Part shown: in pieces, positions 7,879 through 15,730 of the stretch | Layout: each line of letters begins with the position of its first letter | Numbering within the stretch: position 1 is the first letter of the stretch | Source of the DNA: an uncultured Mollicutes bacterium | Lineage (GTDB): Bacteria > Bacillota_I > Bacilli_A > RFN20 > CAG-826 | Length of the DNA stretch: 32,281 nucleotides | Assembly: GCA_937893635.1 (NCBI GenBank) | Contig: CALBGF010000016.1 | Span: 1-32,281 of the forward strand | Direction: 5' to 3' | Notes under the pieces: generated by a model | Seen by the model: only the letters and a program-made list of their open reading frames with translations | The model's database searches: none | What the model was told of the DNA's origin: nothing | Program-made: the position numbers and the translations under genes

Positions 7879-8334
7879 ATGGAAGACAAAAAAGAGGCAT
7901 CTGTCGCAACAAAAGTTATCGATCCTAAGTTGCTAAAGTTCCGCGACGAAAAAGAGGGTACAATCGAGGCAATAGAAGAATATATTGCCCAAAATCGTAG
8001 TGAAGATACTTTCCGTGTAATTATGTTCAGCCACATTGACAAAAGAGGACTAAAAGATGAGGAAGTGTATAAGCGCGCAGGTTTAACGAGAAATGTATTT
8101 TATTGCATTAAGCGTGGAGGAAGTTATAAGATTTCCAAAAATAGTGCTTTAAGATTAGGAATCGGACTGGAACTAACTTTGGATGAATTAGAGTACTTAT
8201 TAAGATCAGCGGGTTATAGTTTAAATCCTACTGATCCATTTGACCTAATTATCCGTTATTTTTTAGAACATAGAATTTATGATATGGAGAAAATAAATTT
8301 AAGTCTCTATACTATTTTAGGTATATTTTTATAG
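7879..8334 (+). CDS. small XRE-like helix-turn-helix regulator
   Basis: The 151-residue product has a predicted HTH region at about 57-100 (GLKDEEVYKRAGLTRNVFYCIKRG, split; then KISKNSALRLGIGLELTLDE), followed by a conserved-looking tail (LEYLLRSAGYSLNPTDPFDLIIRYFLEHRIYD). This arrangement occurs in a Bacillota family of XRE-like DNA-binding proteins of about 140-150 residues. A GAGGTG ribosome-binding site precedes ATG 7879. The last ~14 codons lie inside a long inverted repeat, and the C-terminus (LSLYTILGIFL) is unusually hydrophobic, so the end of the protein may have been altered. Target and role are unknown. Confidence 0.7.
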   Translation: MEDKKEASVATKVIDPKLLKFRDEKEGTIEAIEEYIAQNRSEDTFRVIMFSHIDKRGLKDEEVYKRAGLTRNVFYCIKRGGSYKISKNSALRLGIGLELTLDELEYLLRSAGYSLNPTDPFDLIIRYFLEHRIYDMEKINLSLYTILGIFL

Positions 8335-8353
8335 TATAGAGAAACTAATTTAT
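8293..8353. repeat. long imperfect inverted repeat across the end of the HTH gene
   Basis: A perfect 11-bp arm pair, ctctatactat (8305-8315) and atagtatagag (8331-8341), is flanked by agt/act and by ataaatt (8293-8299) paired with aatttat (8347-8353). The stem can reach about 21 bp with small bulges. No T-run follows on the plus strand, so it is not a canonical terminator; it lies 55-110 bases before trmL. Confidence 0.65.
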
Positions 8354-8407
8354 GTTTTACTATTAAATTTTGGTTTTTTGTTTTAAAATAAACTAGAGGT
8401 GAAACTT

Positions 8408-8941
8408 ATGATTAATATCGTATTGTACCAACCTGAAAAACCACAAAACACTGGTAATATAATGCGTACGTGTGTGGCCACGAATGCGCATTTACATATT
8501 ATAGGTCCTTTAACATTCTCTCTTGACGAAAAAGCTTTGTTAAGAGCAGGCATGGATTATATTCAAGAACTGCATTATACAGTCTATAAAAATTTAGACG
8601 AGTTTTTAGCTAGCCATGATGAGAAAAAGATTTATTATATTACTAGATATGGTAACAAGAGCCCAGATCAATTTAATTTTTCAAAAGTTAATGAAGAACT
8701 TTATATTATGTTCGGAAGAGAGTCAACAGGAATTCCACATGAATTATTAAGACGTAACTTAGAGCGTTGTATTCGTATTCCTATGGCTCCTTCTGCACGT
8801 AGTTTAAATTTATCTAACGCTGTTGCTGTTGTTTTGTATGAAGTTTTAAGACAACAAAATTATTATGGATTATCAACTTATGAAGCTATTAAAGGTGAAG
8901 ATTTTCTATTAAAGGAGAATAACGCTAATGAAAAGAAGTAG
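8408..8941 (+). CDS. trmL: tRNA (cytidine/uridine-34 2'-O)-methyltransferase TrmL
   Basis: TrmL is a SPOUT-class enzyme that methylates the wobble-base ribose of tRNA-Leu isoacceptors. The 177 residues carry the family N-terminus (NIVLYQPEKPQNTGNIMRTC) and the SPOUT cofactor-binding knot segments (YIMFGRESTGIP near 99-110; IPMAPSARSLNLSNAVAVVLYE near 121-142). AGAGGTGA lies five bases before ATG 8408; an in-frame GTG at 8399 overlaps that site and is rejected. It overlaps the next gene by 14 bp. Confidence 0.94.
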   Translation: MINIVLYQPEKPQNTGNIMRTCVATNAHLHIIGPLTFSLDEKALLRAGMDYIQELHYTVYKNLDEFLASHDEKKIYYITRYGNKSPDQFNFSKVNEELYIMFGRESTGIPHELLRRNLERCIRIPMAPSARSLNLSNAVAVVLYEVLRQQNYYGLSTYEAIKGEDFLLKENNANEKK

Positions 8942-9425
8942 AATTATTTCTTTATTACTTTCGCTAACCTTAATTACTTCTTGTAGTAGTAATAAACTAG
9001 CAAAAGTATCGTATGCTGAAGTTGGCGGAATGAGACAAGTTACATTAACCCAATACAAAGATCTTTTTGAAAGTGATGAGAATATAATTTCTTATTTATC
9101 TTTAAAAGGTAAAGATAATTGTGCTTCGTGTTATGGTGGCACAACAAGTGAAATAGCTCAATACGCTAGCGATAATCATTTTATTATTTATCATCTAGTT
9201 TTTGATGGAAATAGTGAAACATTCATTGATGATTATAATTCTTTAGCGGATTTTATGGCTGTTAAGAATGATAACGGTATAAAAAAAATAACAGATTACA
9301 AAGATGGAGTACCTGTTATTTATTCTTTACCTTCATTATTATGGTCTAATTCAGGATATATAGGATTCAATGTTAACAAAAATTTTATTACGACACTAAA
9401 ACAAAATGTTATAGCAAGTAAGTGA
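8928..9425 (+). CDS. predicted lipoprotein with CxxC motif
   Basis: The function is not known. The 165-residue product begins with a basic segment (MKRSR), a hydrophobic stretch and the lipobox-like LITSC with Cys at residue 19, so it is probably lipid-anchored on the outer face of the membrane. A CxxC pair (DNCASCYGG, Cys65 and Cys68) follows LSLKGKDN, the position where thioredoxin-fold proteins carry their redox site, and the later segment KDGVPVIYSLPS has a cis-Pro-like VP. A thioredoxin-like redox or bacteriocin-precursor-associated protein is possible but unproven. AAGGAG is nine bases before ATG 8928. Its stop is only six bases from the rqcH stop on the other strand. Confidence 0.75.
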   Translation: MKRSRIISLLLSLTLITSCSSNKLAKVSYAEVGGMRQVTLTQYKDLFESDENIISYLSLKGKDNCASCYGGTTSEIAQYASDNHFIIYHLVFDGNSETFIDDYNSLADFMAVKNDNGIKKITDYKDGVPVIYSLPSLLWSNSGYIGFNVNKNFITTLKQNVIASK

Positions 9426-9431
9426 TAGCTA

Positions 9432-10931
9432 TTATATTCTTTTAATGTTTTTGACTAGTTTTTTAAAATCGTCATCAATATTTCGAATATAAAAAGATTC
9501 ATAACTATTTAAAATAACTTTCCCAAAACTATTTAGTTTTTTAACATTTTTCTTTTGTGTAAATTGTACCTCTCCATCGTCCATGTTGGAGTTAATAAGT
9601 GCAATTTTTGCTGCGGCTTCAATAACATTTTTTGATGGGTTTTCATCAAAAATTATTACATGCGAACCAGGTTTATCTTTAACATGTAAAAAATAGTGAT
9701 TTTGTTTAGCTAAAGAAAATGTTAGATAGTTGTTTTGAAAATTATTTTTTCCAAATCCAATTTTAATATTATCGACAATCAAGTAATAAGGTTGAGACAT
9801 TCCCTGACTTTTACTTGTTTGTTTTTTTAATACTTTTTTATTTATATAACCATTTTCAATTAATTCAAATTCAATACCTTTTAGATCTAAATCATTTGAT
9901 GTTTCTAGTTGATTATGCAAAGTTTCAAAATATGCAACTTTGTCAGTAGTAATATCTATTTGTTCTTTGATATGGGCAATACTACGTTTCGCTTTTTTAT
10001 AAGTGTTATAATAATCGTTAGCGTTTTCTGAAACGCTTTTAAGTGGATTTATCTTAATTTTTATTCCTTCAACTTCGATATAATCATTTTTTGGATCAAT
10101 TAATATATCGTTTTGATAAGTAATAAGTAAATCGCCATATTCACAATATTTGTCCATATCTTGCGCTTTTTTTAATTCGGAATCTAAACTTAATAGTTTC
10201 TTTTTTAATGATTTTAAATTTCTATTAATGGCCAAAACAACATCTTTATTAGCGTCCATTCGATGTTTGTCTTCCATTTTAGAAAAATAATTAATATATA
10301 AGTCATTAGGGGTTATTTCTTTGCTATTAGGTGCTTCAATAACAGTATAACTTTTCCCATCAAAGAATAAGCCATATTTAAAATTATCATTATTTTGCAT
10401 TATTTCTAATTCGTATTGAGAAAAATTGCTTTTAATATGTGTTGTTGGTTCAATGTATTTTGCATTGACACTAATAAAGCGACCATTATGATCAATAGAA
10501 GTAGTTTTATAACAAGCTAAAATATTGTTTTCCTCATCGCAAATAATTAAATTTGTATTATTAGGAATCAATTCTACATATAGGTAGCGGGTTACTTTTT
10601 TATATGCATCAGTTGTTTTATTAATTGTAAGTTTAACAATACGATCTGCTTCGATTTTTTCTATGTTAATAATCTTTCCATTTTCAATTTCTTTTTTTAG
10701 TTTAATAAGCAAACTAGAAGAACGGGAAATAAAAGTTTTATTTTCTTCAACTAAAGTAAAAAAAGGTGAACGATTATTTAAAGTTATAAATATTTTCTCT
10801 TTTCCATTTCTTGATTTAGATATTAAAAAATCACTATCATTAAGCATAGTAATCTTGTTAATATATACACCAACAAGTTCATCCTTGATTAATGCGATTA
10901 ATACTTCAATAAATTTATTAGATAAAGCCAT
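9432..10931 (-). CDS. rqcH: ribosome-associated quality control protein RqcH (NFACT family)
   Basis: RqcH binds stalled 50S subunits carrying peptidyl-tRNA and recruits tRNA-Ala to add C-terminal alanine tails that mark the peptide for degradation. The 499-residue product has the NFACT-N domain with the functional Asp-Arg pair (EADRIVKL, D96/R97, matching D97/R98 of B. subtilis), two helix-hairpin/coiled-coil regions (about 230-360) and the NFACT-R domain (GFGKNNFQNNYLTFSLAKQ; LHVKDKPGSHVIIF). It is shorter than the ~570-residue B. subtilis protein. AGGTGA lies five bases before the ATG at 10931; GTG 10940 is rejected because it overlaps that site. It is divergent from gmk, as near the yloA locus of B. 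subtilis. Confidence 0.93.
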   Translation of the reverse strand: MALSNKFIEVLIALIKDELVGVYINKITMLNDSDFLISKSRNGKEKIFITLNNRSPFFTLVEENKTFISRSSSLLIKLKKEIENGKIINIEKIEADRIVKLTINKTTDAYKKVTRYLYVELIPNNTNLIICDEENNILACYKTTSIDHNGRFISVNAKYIEPTTHIKSNFSQYELEIMQNNDNFKYGLFFDGKSYTVIEAPNSKEITPNDLYINYFSKMEDKHRMDANKDVVLAINRNLKSLKKKLLSLDSELKKAQDMDKYCEYGDLLITYQNDILIDPKNDYIEVEGIKIKINPLKSVSENANDYYNTYKKAKRSIAHIKEQIDITTDKVAYFETLHNQLETSNDLDLKGIEFELIENGYINKKVLKKQTSKSQGMSQPYYLIVDNIKIGFGKNNFQNNYLTFSLAKQNHYFLHVKDKPGSHVIIFDENPSKNVIEAAAKIALINSNMDDGEVQFTQKKNVKKLNSFGKVILNSYESFYIRNIDDDFKKLVKNIKRI

Positions 10932-10972
10932 AACAATCACCTAAATAATAGTAGCATAAATTTAATCACAAA

Positions 10973-11000
10973 GTTATATATTCTTATTTAAATAGTGAAA
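10973..11000 (-). promoter_or_regulatory. possible promoter of rqcH
   Basis: On the minus strand, TTTCAC (10995-11000) and TATAAC (10973-10978) are 16 bp apart, about 42 bases upstream of the rqcH start. The match is only moderate. Confidence 0.35.
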
Positions 11001-11012
11001 AAAATATATAGA

Positions 11013-11026
11013 AAAGCGCTTTAAAT
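11013..11026. promoter_or_regulatory. LacI/CcpA-operator-like site between rqcH and gmk
   Basis: The 14-mer aaagcgctttaaat contains the 10-bp palindrome AAAGCGCTTT, the kind of core found in LacI-family and CcpA (cre) operators. It lies between the two divergent promoters. The identical 14-mer recurs at 20980-20993 in the jet promoter. Confidence 0.35.
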
Positions 11027-11050
11027 AACGCTATTTTACATTTATTTTGT

Positions 11051-11086
11051 TTGACAAATACTATATTCGTTTATTATAATAAACGA
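11051..11086 (+). promoter_or_regulatory. gmk promoter with palindrome over the -10 box
   Basis: Both hexamers are perfect: TTGACA (11051-11056) and TATAAT (11075-11080), 18 bp apart. A perfect 20-bp palindrome, tcgtttattataataaacga (11067-11086), covers the -10 box completely. This placement is typical of a repressor operator; no cognate regulator is identified. Confidence 0.75.
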
Positions 11087-11108
11087 TATGAAAAGATGGT
11101 GTTAATAA

Positions 11109-11681
11109 ATGTCGAAAAAAGGGTTATTAATTATTCTTAGTGGTCCTTCTGGAGTTGGAAAAGGTACCGTAAGAAAAATTGTTATGCGTGATAAAAAATT
11201 GAATCTTGCTTATTCAATTTCCATGACTACTCGTAAACCACGTGAACGTGAACAAGAAGGTGTTGATTATTTCTTTGTGAGCGAAGAAGAATTCAAACGC
11301 AATATCAGTGAGAACAATCTTCTTGAATACGCTGAATTTGTTGGTAACTTCTATGGAACTCCACGTGATTATGTTGAAAAATTACGTAATGAAGGTAAAA
11401 ATGTTATTTTGGAAATTGAAATAAATGGAGCTCAACAAGTACTAGCAAAAACCGAAGCTGATAATCGTGTTTCAATATTTTTAATGCCGCCATCAATAGA
11501 AGAACTTGAAAATCGCATTCGTCATCGTCGCAGTGAGCCAGAAGATATTATTCAAAAGAGACTTGAAAAAGCACGTCGCGAAATGAATATGAAAGATGCT
11601 TATGACTATGTTGTTTTAAATGACAACGTTGAAGATGCTGCAAATAAAATCAAGAACATAATCCGTCGTAATAGCAAATAA
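11109..11681 (+). CDS. gmk: guanylate kinase
   Basis: Gmk phosphorylates GMP to GDP with ATP. The 190 residues contain the P-loop GPSGVGKGT (12-20), the GMP-binding motif STTRKPREREQEGVDYFFV-like stretch (here SMTTRKPREREQEGVDYFF, near 38-56) and the family Arg-rich lid (RIRHRRSEPEDIIQKRL). ATG 11109 lies 12 bases after AGATGG, a weak ribosome-binding site. In B. subtilis gmk is followed by rpoZ and coaBC before priA; here priA follows after 23 bases, so those genes are missing from this location. Confidence 0.95.
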   Translation: MSKKGLLIILSGPSGVGKGTVRKIVMRDKKLNLAYSISMTTRKPREREQEGVDYFFVSEEEFKRNISENNLLEYAEFVGNFYGTPRDYVEKLRNEGKNVILEIEINGAQQVLAKTEADNRVSIFLMPPSIEELENRIRHRRSEPEDIIQKRLEKARREMNMKDAYDYVVLNDNVEDAANKIKNIIRRNSK

Positions 11682-11704
11682 ATAAGGATGATAGGAGGAA
11701 TACC

Positions 11705-13900
11705 ATGATTGTTCTAAAAGTATTAGTTGAACATGCTGCGTATGCCTTAAATCGTCCTTTTTCTTATGTTTATAATGTGGAAAAACCACCTTGTGTTGGA
11801 GCGCGTGTAGTAGTTCCATTTAATAATAAAGACATTGTTGGCTATATTGAAAATGTTGAAATAGTTAATAAGTCTAAAGAAGAATATGAAGAAGAATTAG
11901 GCTTTAATCTAAATGTGGCTAAAAGTGTTATAGATAGTGAAGCAATTCTTACTAAAGAATTACGTGATTTAGCAGGTGAAGTTGCTAATTATTACCACGC
12001 TCCATTAATAAGTGTTTATCAAGCTATGCTTCCACCTTCACTTAAACCGACATCATCTTCATTTAATAATGCTAAAATTCAATATGAAAAATATGTGAAA
12101 TGCATTAATTCTAATGAAGAAGGACTTACCAGCAAACAAATTGAATTATTACGATTATTGAATATAAGCTCTGAAGTAAAAAAAAGTGAGATTAAGTCTC
12201 TAAGTGTTTTAAAAAAACTTATTGATAATGGCAATGTAATAGAAATCAAAAAAGAAAAAATGCGTTATCGCTTTGAAAATATTAAAAATCTAAAAGAATA
12301 TCCATTAACTACCTTGCAAGAACAAGTAAAAAATGAGTTTTTAAATAGTAATGATTTAGTATATTTATTAGAAGGTGTAACGGGATCTGGTAAGACAGAA
12401 GTATATATAAAATTGGTAAAAGAAACAATTGACTCGGGTAAAAGCGCTCTAATACTTGTTCCAGAAATCTCTTTAACACCAGTTATGCTTAATCGTTTTT
12501 ATACTTTATTTGAGAAAAATGTTGCAATCTTACATTCTGAATTAACAAGCGGAGAAAAATATGATGAGTATCGACGTATTTTGCGTGGTGAAGCCAAAGT
12601 TGTAATTGGGACAAGAAGTGCAATTTTTGCTCCTTTAGATAATATCGGAATTATTATTATTGATGAAGAACATGTGGAATCATATAAGCAAGATAACACT
12701 CCGTGCTATCACGCACGTGAAGTTGCAATAATGCGCGCTAAACACTTTGTGGGATGTAAAGTGTTACTTGGTAGTGCGACTCCATCGTTAGAATCAGAAG
12801 CAAGAGCGTATAAAGGCGTATATCATCATTTAAAAATGCTTAAAAGAGTTAATGAAAGAGAACTTCCAAAAACCGAAATAGTTAGCCTACAGAATTTTAA
12901 AAATATTGATTACACTTCATCAATATTTTCCATTCCTTTAAGAAATGCCATTGATGAGTGCTTAAAAAGAAAAGAACAAGTAGTCCTATTATTAAATCGT
13001 AGGGGTTATTCAACAAGCGTTTTATGCCGAGATTGTGGCCATATTATAAAATGTCCAGATTGTGATATTCCGCTTGTTTATCATAGTTTTGATAAATTAT
13101 TAAAATGTCATAATTGTGGACATGTTGAACCTGAGCCACATACTTGTCCAAAGTGTGGATCAAAATATTTAACTAAAATAGGATTTGGTGTTGAAAAAAT
13201 TGAAGAAGAAGTTCATAAATTATTTCCTAATGCTCGCACATTAAGATTAGATAGCGATGTTGGCAAATTAAAAAATAATATTGTTACAACATTAAACAAA
13301 TTTGCTAATCTAGAGGCTGATATATTAATTGGAACACAAATGATTGCAAAAGGACATGACTTTCCTAATGTTACTTTAGTTGGCTTAGTTCTTGCTGATT
13401 TAGGATTATCACTTCCTTCCATTAGAAGTAGTGAAAAAACATTCCAATTAATTACTCAGGCTATTGGTCGAGCTGGAAGAGGCGAAAAAGCCGGAAAGGC
13501 AATTATTCAAACATATATGCCATCACATTATTCGATTATTTATGGCGCAAGACAAGATTATCAAGGCTTTTTTGCTAATGAAATGAAAATCCGAAAAATC
13601 CAGCAAAATCCGCCTTATACCTTTGTTTCTACTCTAACAATAAGCTCTAATTCTGAGGATTTAGCGGAAGAATATATTATAAAAACTATGGAATTAGTTT
13701 CTCAAAATAGCAATGGCACTATAATAGCAATTGGACCAACTAAACCATATGTTTATAAAGATACACTAGGATTTAAACGCCAATGTATGTTTAAATATAA
13801 AAACAAAGGTCAATTTGATGAAATTGTTGAAAATATTATTAAAATACTATCGAAAAAACCAGGCATTAGTATTAAAATAAATATTGATGCTTTAGATTAA
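11705..13900 (+). CDS. priA: primosomal replication restart helicase PriA
   Basis: PriA recognises forked DNA and reloads the replicative helicase after replication stalls. The 731-residue protein has the N-terminal 3'BD domain (to ~105), helicase motif I GVTGSGKTE (224-232), motif II DEEH (320-323), a zinc-binding insertion with four CxxC pairs (about 441-484) and the C-terminal helicase motifs (GTQMIAKGHDFPNVTLV; QAIGRAGRGEKAGKAIIQTY). It is somewhat shorter than B. subtilis PriA (about 805). AGGAGG lies six bases before ATG 11705. The next gene begins 14 bases after its stop. Confidence 0.95.
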   Translation: MIVLKVLVEHAAYALNRPFSYVYNVEKPPCVGARVVVPFNNKDIVGYIENVEIVNKSKEEYEEELGFNLNVAKSVIDSEAILTKELRDLAGEVANYYHAPLISVYQAMLPPSLKPTSSSFNNAKIQYEKYVKCINSNEEGLTSKQIELLRLLNISSEVKKSEIKSLSVLKKLIDNGNVIEIKKEKMRYRFENIKNLKEYPLTTLQEQVKNEFLNSNDLVYLLEGVTGSGKTEVYIKLVKETIDSGKSALILVPEISLTPVMLNRFYTLFEKNVAILHSELTSGEKYDEYRRILRGEAKVVIGTRSAIFAPLDNIGIIIIDEEHVESYKQDNTPCYHAREVAIMRAKHFVGCKVLLGSATPSLESEARAYKGVYHHLKMLKRVNERELPKTEIVSLQNFKNIDYTSSIFSIPLRNAIDECLKRKEQVVLLLNRRGYSTSVLCRDCGHIIKCPDCDIPLVYHSFDKLLKCHNCGHVEPEPHTCPKCGSKYLTKIGFGVEKIEEEVHKLFPNARTLRLDSDVGKLKNNIVTTLNKFANLEADILIGTQMIAKGHDFPNVTLVGLVLADLGLSLPSIRSSEKTFQLITQAIGRAGRGEKAGKAIIQTYMPSHYSIIYGARQDYQGFFANEMKIRKIQQNPPYTFVSTLTISSNSEDLAEEYIIKTMELVSQNSNGTIIAIGPTKPYVYKDTLGFKRQCMFKYKNKGQFDEIVENIIKILSKKPGISIKINIDALD

Positions 13901-13914
13901 GGAGAGAACAAAAA

Positions 13915-14580
13915 ATGATTACAATTGAAGTTATTGGAATGAACCATTATATGCTCATGGATTATTCAAGAATGCATACTAAACAAATCGCTAATTTATT
14001 TGAAACAAGTGAAGATGAAATTTTCTTCCATTCAGGAGATTTAAGATTATTTCATGCTGGCGTAGATCAAACATCATGGCATGTTTTAATGCGTGTTTAT
14101 GCGCCTCATAAATATCATCCTTTTGAGGCAAATGTAGCTAAATACTTAATGGAAAGTATGCTAGATTATATTTTAAATGCTCACGTTCAATTTGTTTATG
14201 TTGATGAAGGACATTATTATGAAAAATTAAATAATGATTATCCTGCTTTCTTCCCTGATGAACCTCATGATGAAGACGATTATGATGAAGATGAAAATGA
14301 AGAAGACATTGACGAAGATGAAGATTTTTCTGATGAAGAACTATTTGAAGGTAATGCTTTTGCGGGATTTGAAGAAAAAATGAAACAAAAAGCAAACGAA
14401 GAAAAAATGTGTGAATGCGGACATCAACATGTGTGCTGTAATGGTAAAAGTGCAGGATGTGGCAAAGTGTGTGTATGCGGTGAAAGATGTTTAACTACTA
14501 AGCATCACGACGAACATCGTCACGATCACGACCACGACCATCATGAATGCTGTCATTGTCACGATCACCACAAAAATTAA
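13915..14580 (+). CDS. acidic Cys/His-rich putative metal-binding protein
   Basis: No confident family assignment. The 221 residues fall into three parts. Residues 1-115 look like a folded alpha/beta domain (IEVIGMNHYMLMDYS; SEDEIFFHSGDLRLFHAG; WHVLMRVYAP), faintly resembling tautomerase-fold DUF1904 proteins. Residues about 119-145 are an acidic run almost entirely of Asp and Glu. The last 57 residues (165-221) hold 11 Cys and 14 His (CECGHQHVCC, GCGKVCVCGERC, then an HDHDHDHHECCHCHDHH end), strongly suggesting metal binding. GGAGAG precedes ATG 13915. It is the last gene of the gmk-priA transcript, where def-fmt-rsmB would be expected. A zinc or nickel/copper chaperone or store is possible; this is inference. 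Confidence 0.8.
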   Translation: MITIEVIGMNHYMLMDYSRMHTKQIANLFETSEDEIFFHSGDLRLFHAGVDQTSWHVLMRVYAPHKYHPFEANVAKYLMESMLDYILNAHVQFVYVDEGHYYEKLNNDYPAFFPDEPHDEDDYDEDENEEDIDEDEDFSDEELFEGNAFAGFEEKMKQKANEEKMCECGHQHVCCNGKSAGCGKVCVCGERCLTTKHHDEHRHDHDHDHHECCHCHDHHKN

Positions 14581-14590
14581 CAAATTATTA

Positions 14591-14617
14591 AAGGCCAAGC
14601 AAAATTTGGTCTTTTTT
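14591..14617 (+). terminator. Rho-independent terminator of the gmk-priA transcript
   Basis: Stem aaggccaa (14591-14598) pairs with ttggtctt (14606-14613), one G-T pair, around a 7-base loop, and runs into six T ending at 14617. Confidence 0.85.
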
Positions 14618-14653
14618 AATGAAATTTTAGTTTAATATATCTATTAATTAATT

Positions 14654-14675
14654 CTATTATTTGCTAAAATAATAG
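14654..14675 (+). promoter_or_regulatory. extended -10 promoter within a palindrome, upstream of rlmN
   Basis: TGCTAAAAT (14662-14670) is an extended -10 element (TG-n-TAAAAT); no clear -35 is seen. It sits in a 22-base inverted repeat: ctattattt (14654-14662), loop GCTA, aaataatag (14667-14675). The following AAAGG (to 14680) is the rlmN ribosome-binding site, so if this is the promoter the leader is very short. Confidence 0.4.
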
Positions 14676-14692
14676 AAAGGTTAGTGATATTG

Positions 14693-15730
14693 ATGATTAA
14701 TTTATACGGACAAGAAATACACAAATTAGAAGAATTAATGATATCGCTTGATCAAAAAAAGTATCGAGCGACTCAATTATATACTTGGATTTATGAAAAA
14801 AAAGCTACTAGTTTTGATGAAATGACTGATGTTTCATTAAAATTTCGTGAAGTTTTAAAGCGTGATTTTGAACTTACAAAGCCAACAATATTTTTAAAAC
14901 AAGTTAGTAGCGATGGTACAATTAAATGCTTGCTTAATATGAAAGATAACGATAAAGTTGAAACAGTATTAATGCGTTACAACTATGGTAATGTTATATG
15001 TGTTTCTTCCCAAGTTGGTTGCAATATGGGCTGCTCATTTTGTGCCTCAGGGCTACTGAAAAGAAAAAGAAATTTAACTGTCGAAGAAATGGTAGGGCAA
15101 GTATTGGTAATGAATGACTTACTTGCTATGGAAGGCAATAATCAAAGGGTAACTCATGTTGTTGTTATGGGTACTGGCGAACCATTTGACAATTATGATA
15201 ACGTTATGGATTTTGTAAGAATTATTAATCATCCTAAAGCATTAGCGATTGGGGCAAGACATATTACAGTTTCTACTTGTGGCTTGCCAGATAAGATTAT
15301 TAAGTATGCAAATGAAGGATTACAAATTAATTTAGCTATTTCTCTTCATGCTCCTAATAATGAGATACGTTCACGCATTATGCCAATTAATCGTGCTTAT
15401 CCGTTAGAAAAGTTAATTCCCGCTGTTAAAGAATATGAAAAAACTGCTGGAAGACGAGTTACTTTTGAGTATATCTTGCTTAAAGATGTTAATGATAAAA
15501 TGGAACATGCTGATGAATTATCAAGATTAATTAAAGGAACATTAGCTTATGTTAATTTGATTCCATATAATCCAGTTAATGAAAATGGCTATCAACGTTC
15601 TAATAATGTTCATGCATTCTTAGATCGTTTAACTAAAAATGGTGTTACTGCAACTATTAGAAAGGAATTTGGCACAGATATTGATGCAGCATGTGGACAA
15701 CTTCGTGCCAAACATCAAAACAATGAATGA
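14693..15730 (+). CDS. rlmN: dual-specificity 23S rRNA/tRNA adenine-C2 methyltransferase RlmN
   Basis: RlmN is a radical-SAM enzyme that methylates A2503 of 23S rRNA and A37 of some tRNAs. The 345-residue product has the [4Fe-4S] motif CNMGCSFC (Cys110, 114, 117), MGTGEPFDNYDNV, ARHITVSTCG, and the C-terminal catalytic Cys in AACGQLRAK. Start choice: GTG 14684 is only three bases from AAAGG, TTG 14690 is nine, and ATG 14693 is twelve; ATG 14693 is preferred for the family-like MINLYGQ start but this is not certain. It overlaps prpC by 8 bp. It opens the rlmN-prpC-prkC-rsgA-rpe operon. Confidence 0.94.
   Translation: MINLYGQEIHKLEELMISLDQKKYRATQLYTWIYEKKATSFDEMTDVSLKFREVLKRDFELTKPTIFLKQVSSDGTIKCLLNMKDNDKVETVLMRYNYGNVICVSSQVGCNMGCSFCASGLLKRKRNLTVEEMVGQVLVMNDLLAMEGNNQRVTHVVVMGTGEPFDNYDNVMDFVRIINHPKALAIGARHITVSTCGLPDKIIKYANEGLQINLAISLHAPNNEIRSRIMPINRAYPLEKLIPAVKEYEKTAGRRVTFEYILLKDVNDKMEHADELSRLIKGTLAYVNLIPYNPVNENGYQRSNNVHAFLDRLTKNGVTATIRKEFGTDIDAACGQLRAKHQNNE

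Noticed and set aside
7722..8042. 106-residue open frame on the minus strand across the hydrolase and HTH genes
   Set aside because: Overlaps both supported genes, and has no ribosome-binding site or recognisable motif.
15639..15722. Upstream extension of prpC inside rlmN
   Set aside because: The extension is an out-of-frame reading of conserved rlmN sequence; the family N-terminus begins at ATG 15723. The same reasoning applies to upstream openings of prkC (16399) and glgA (29645).
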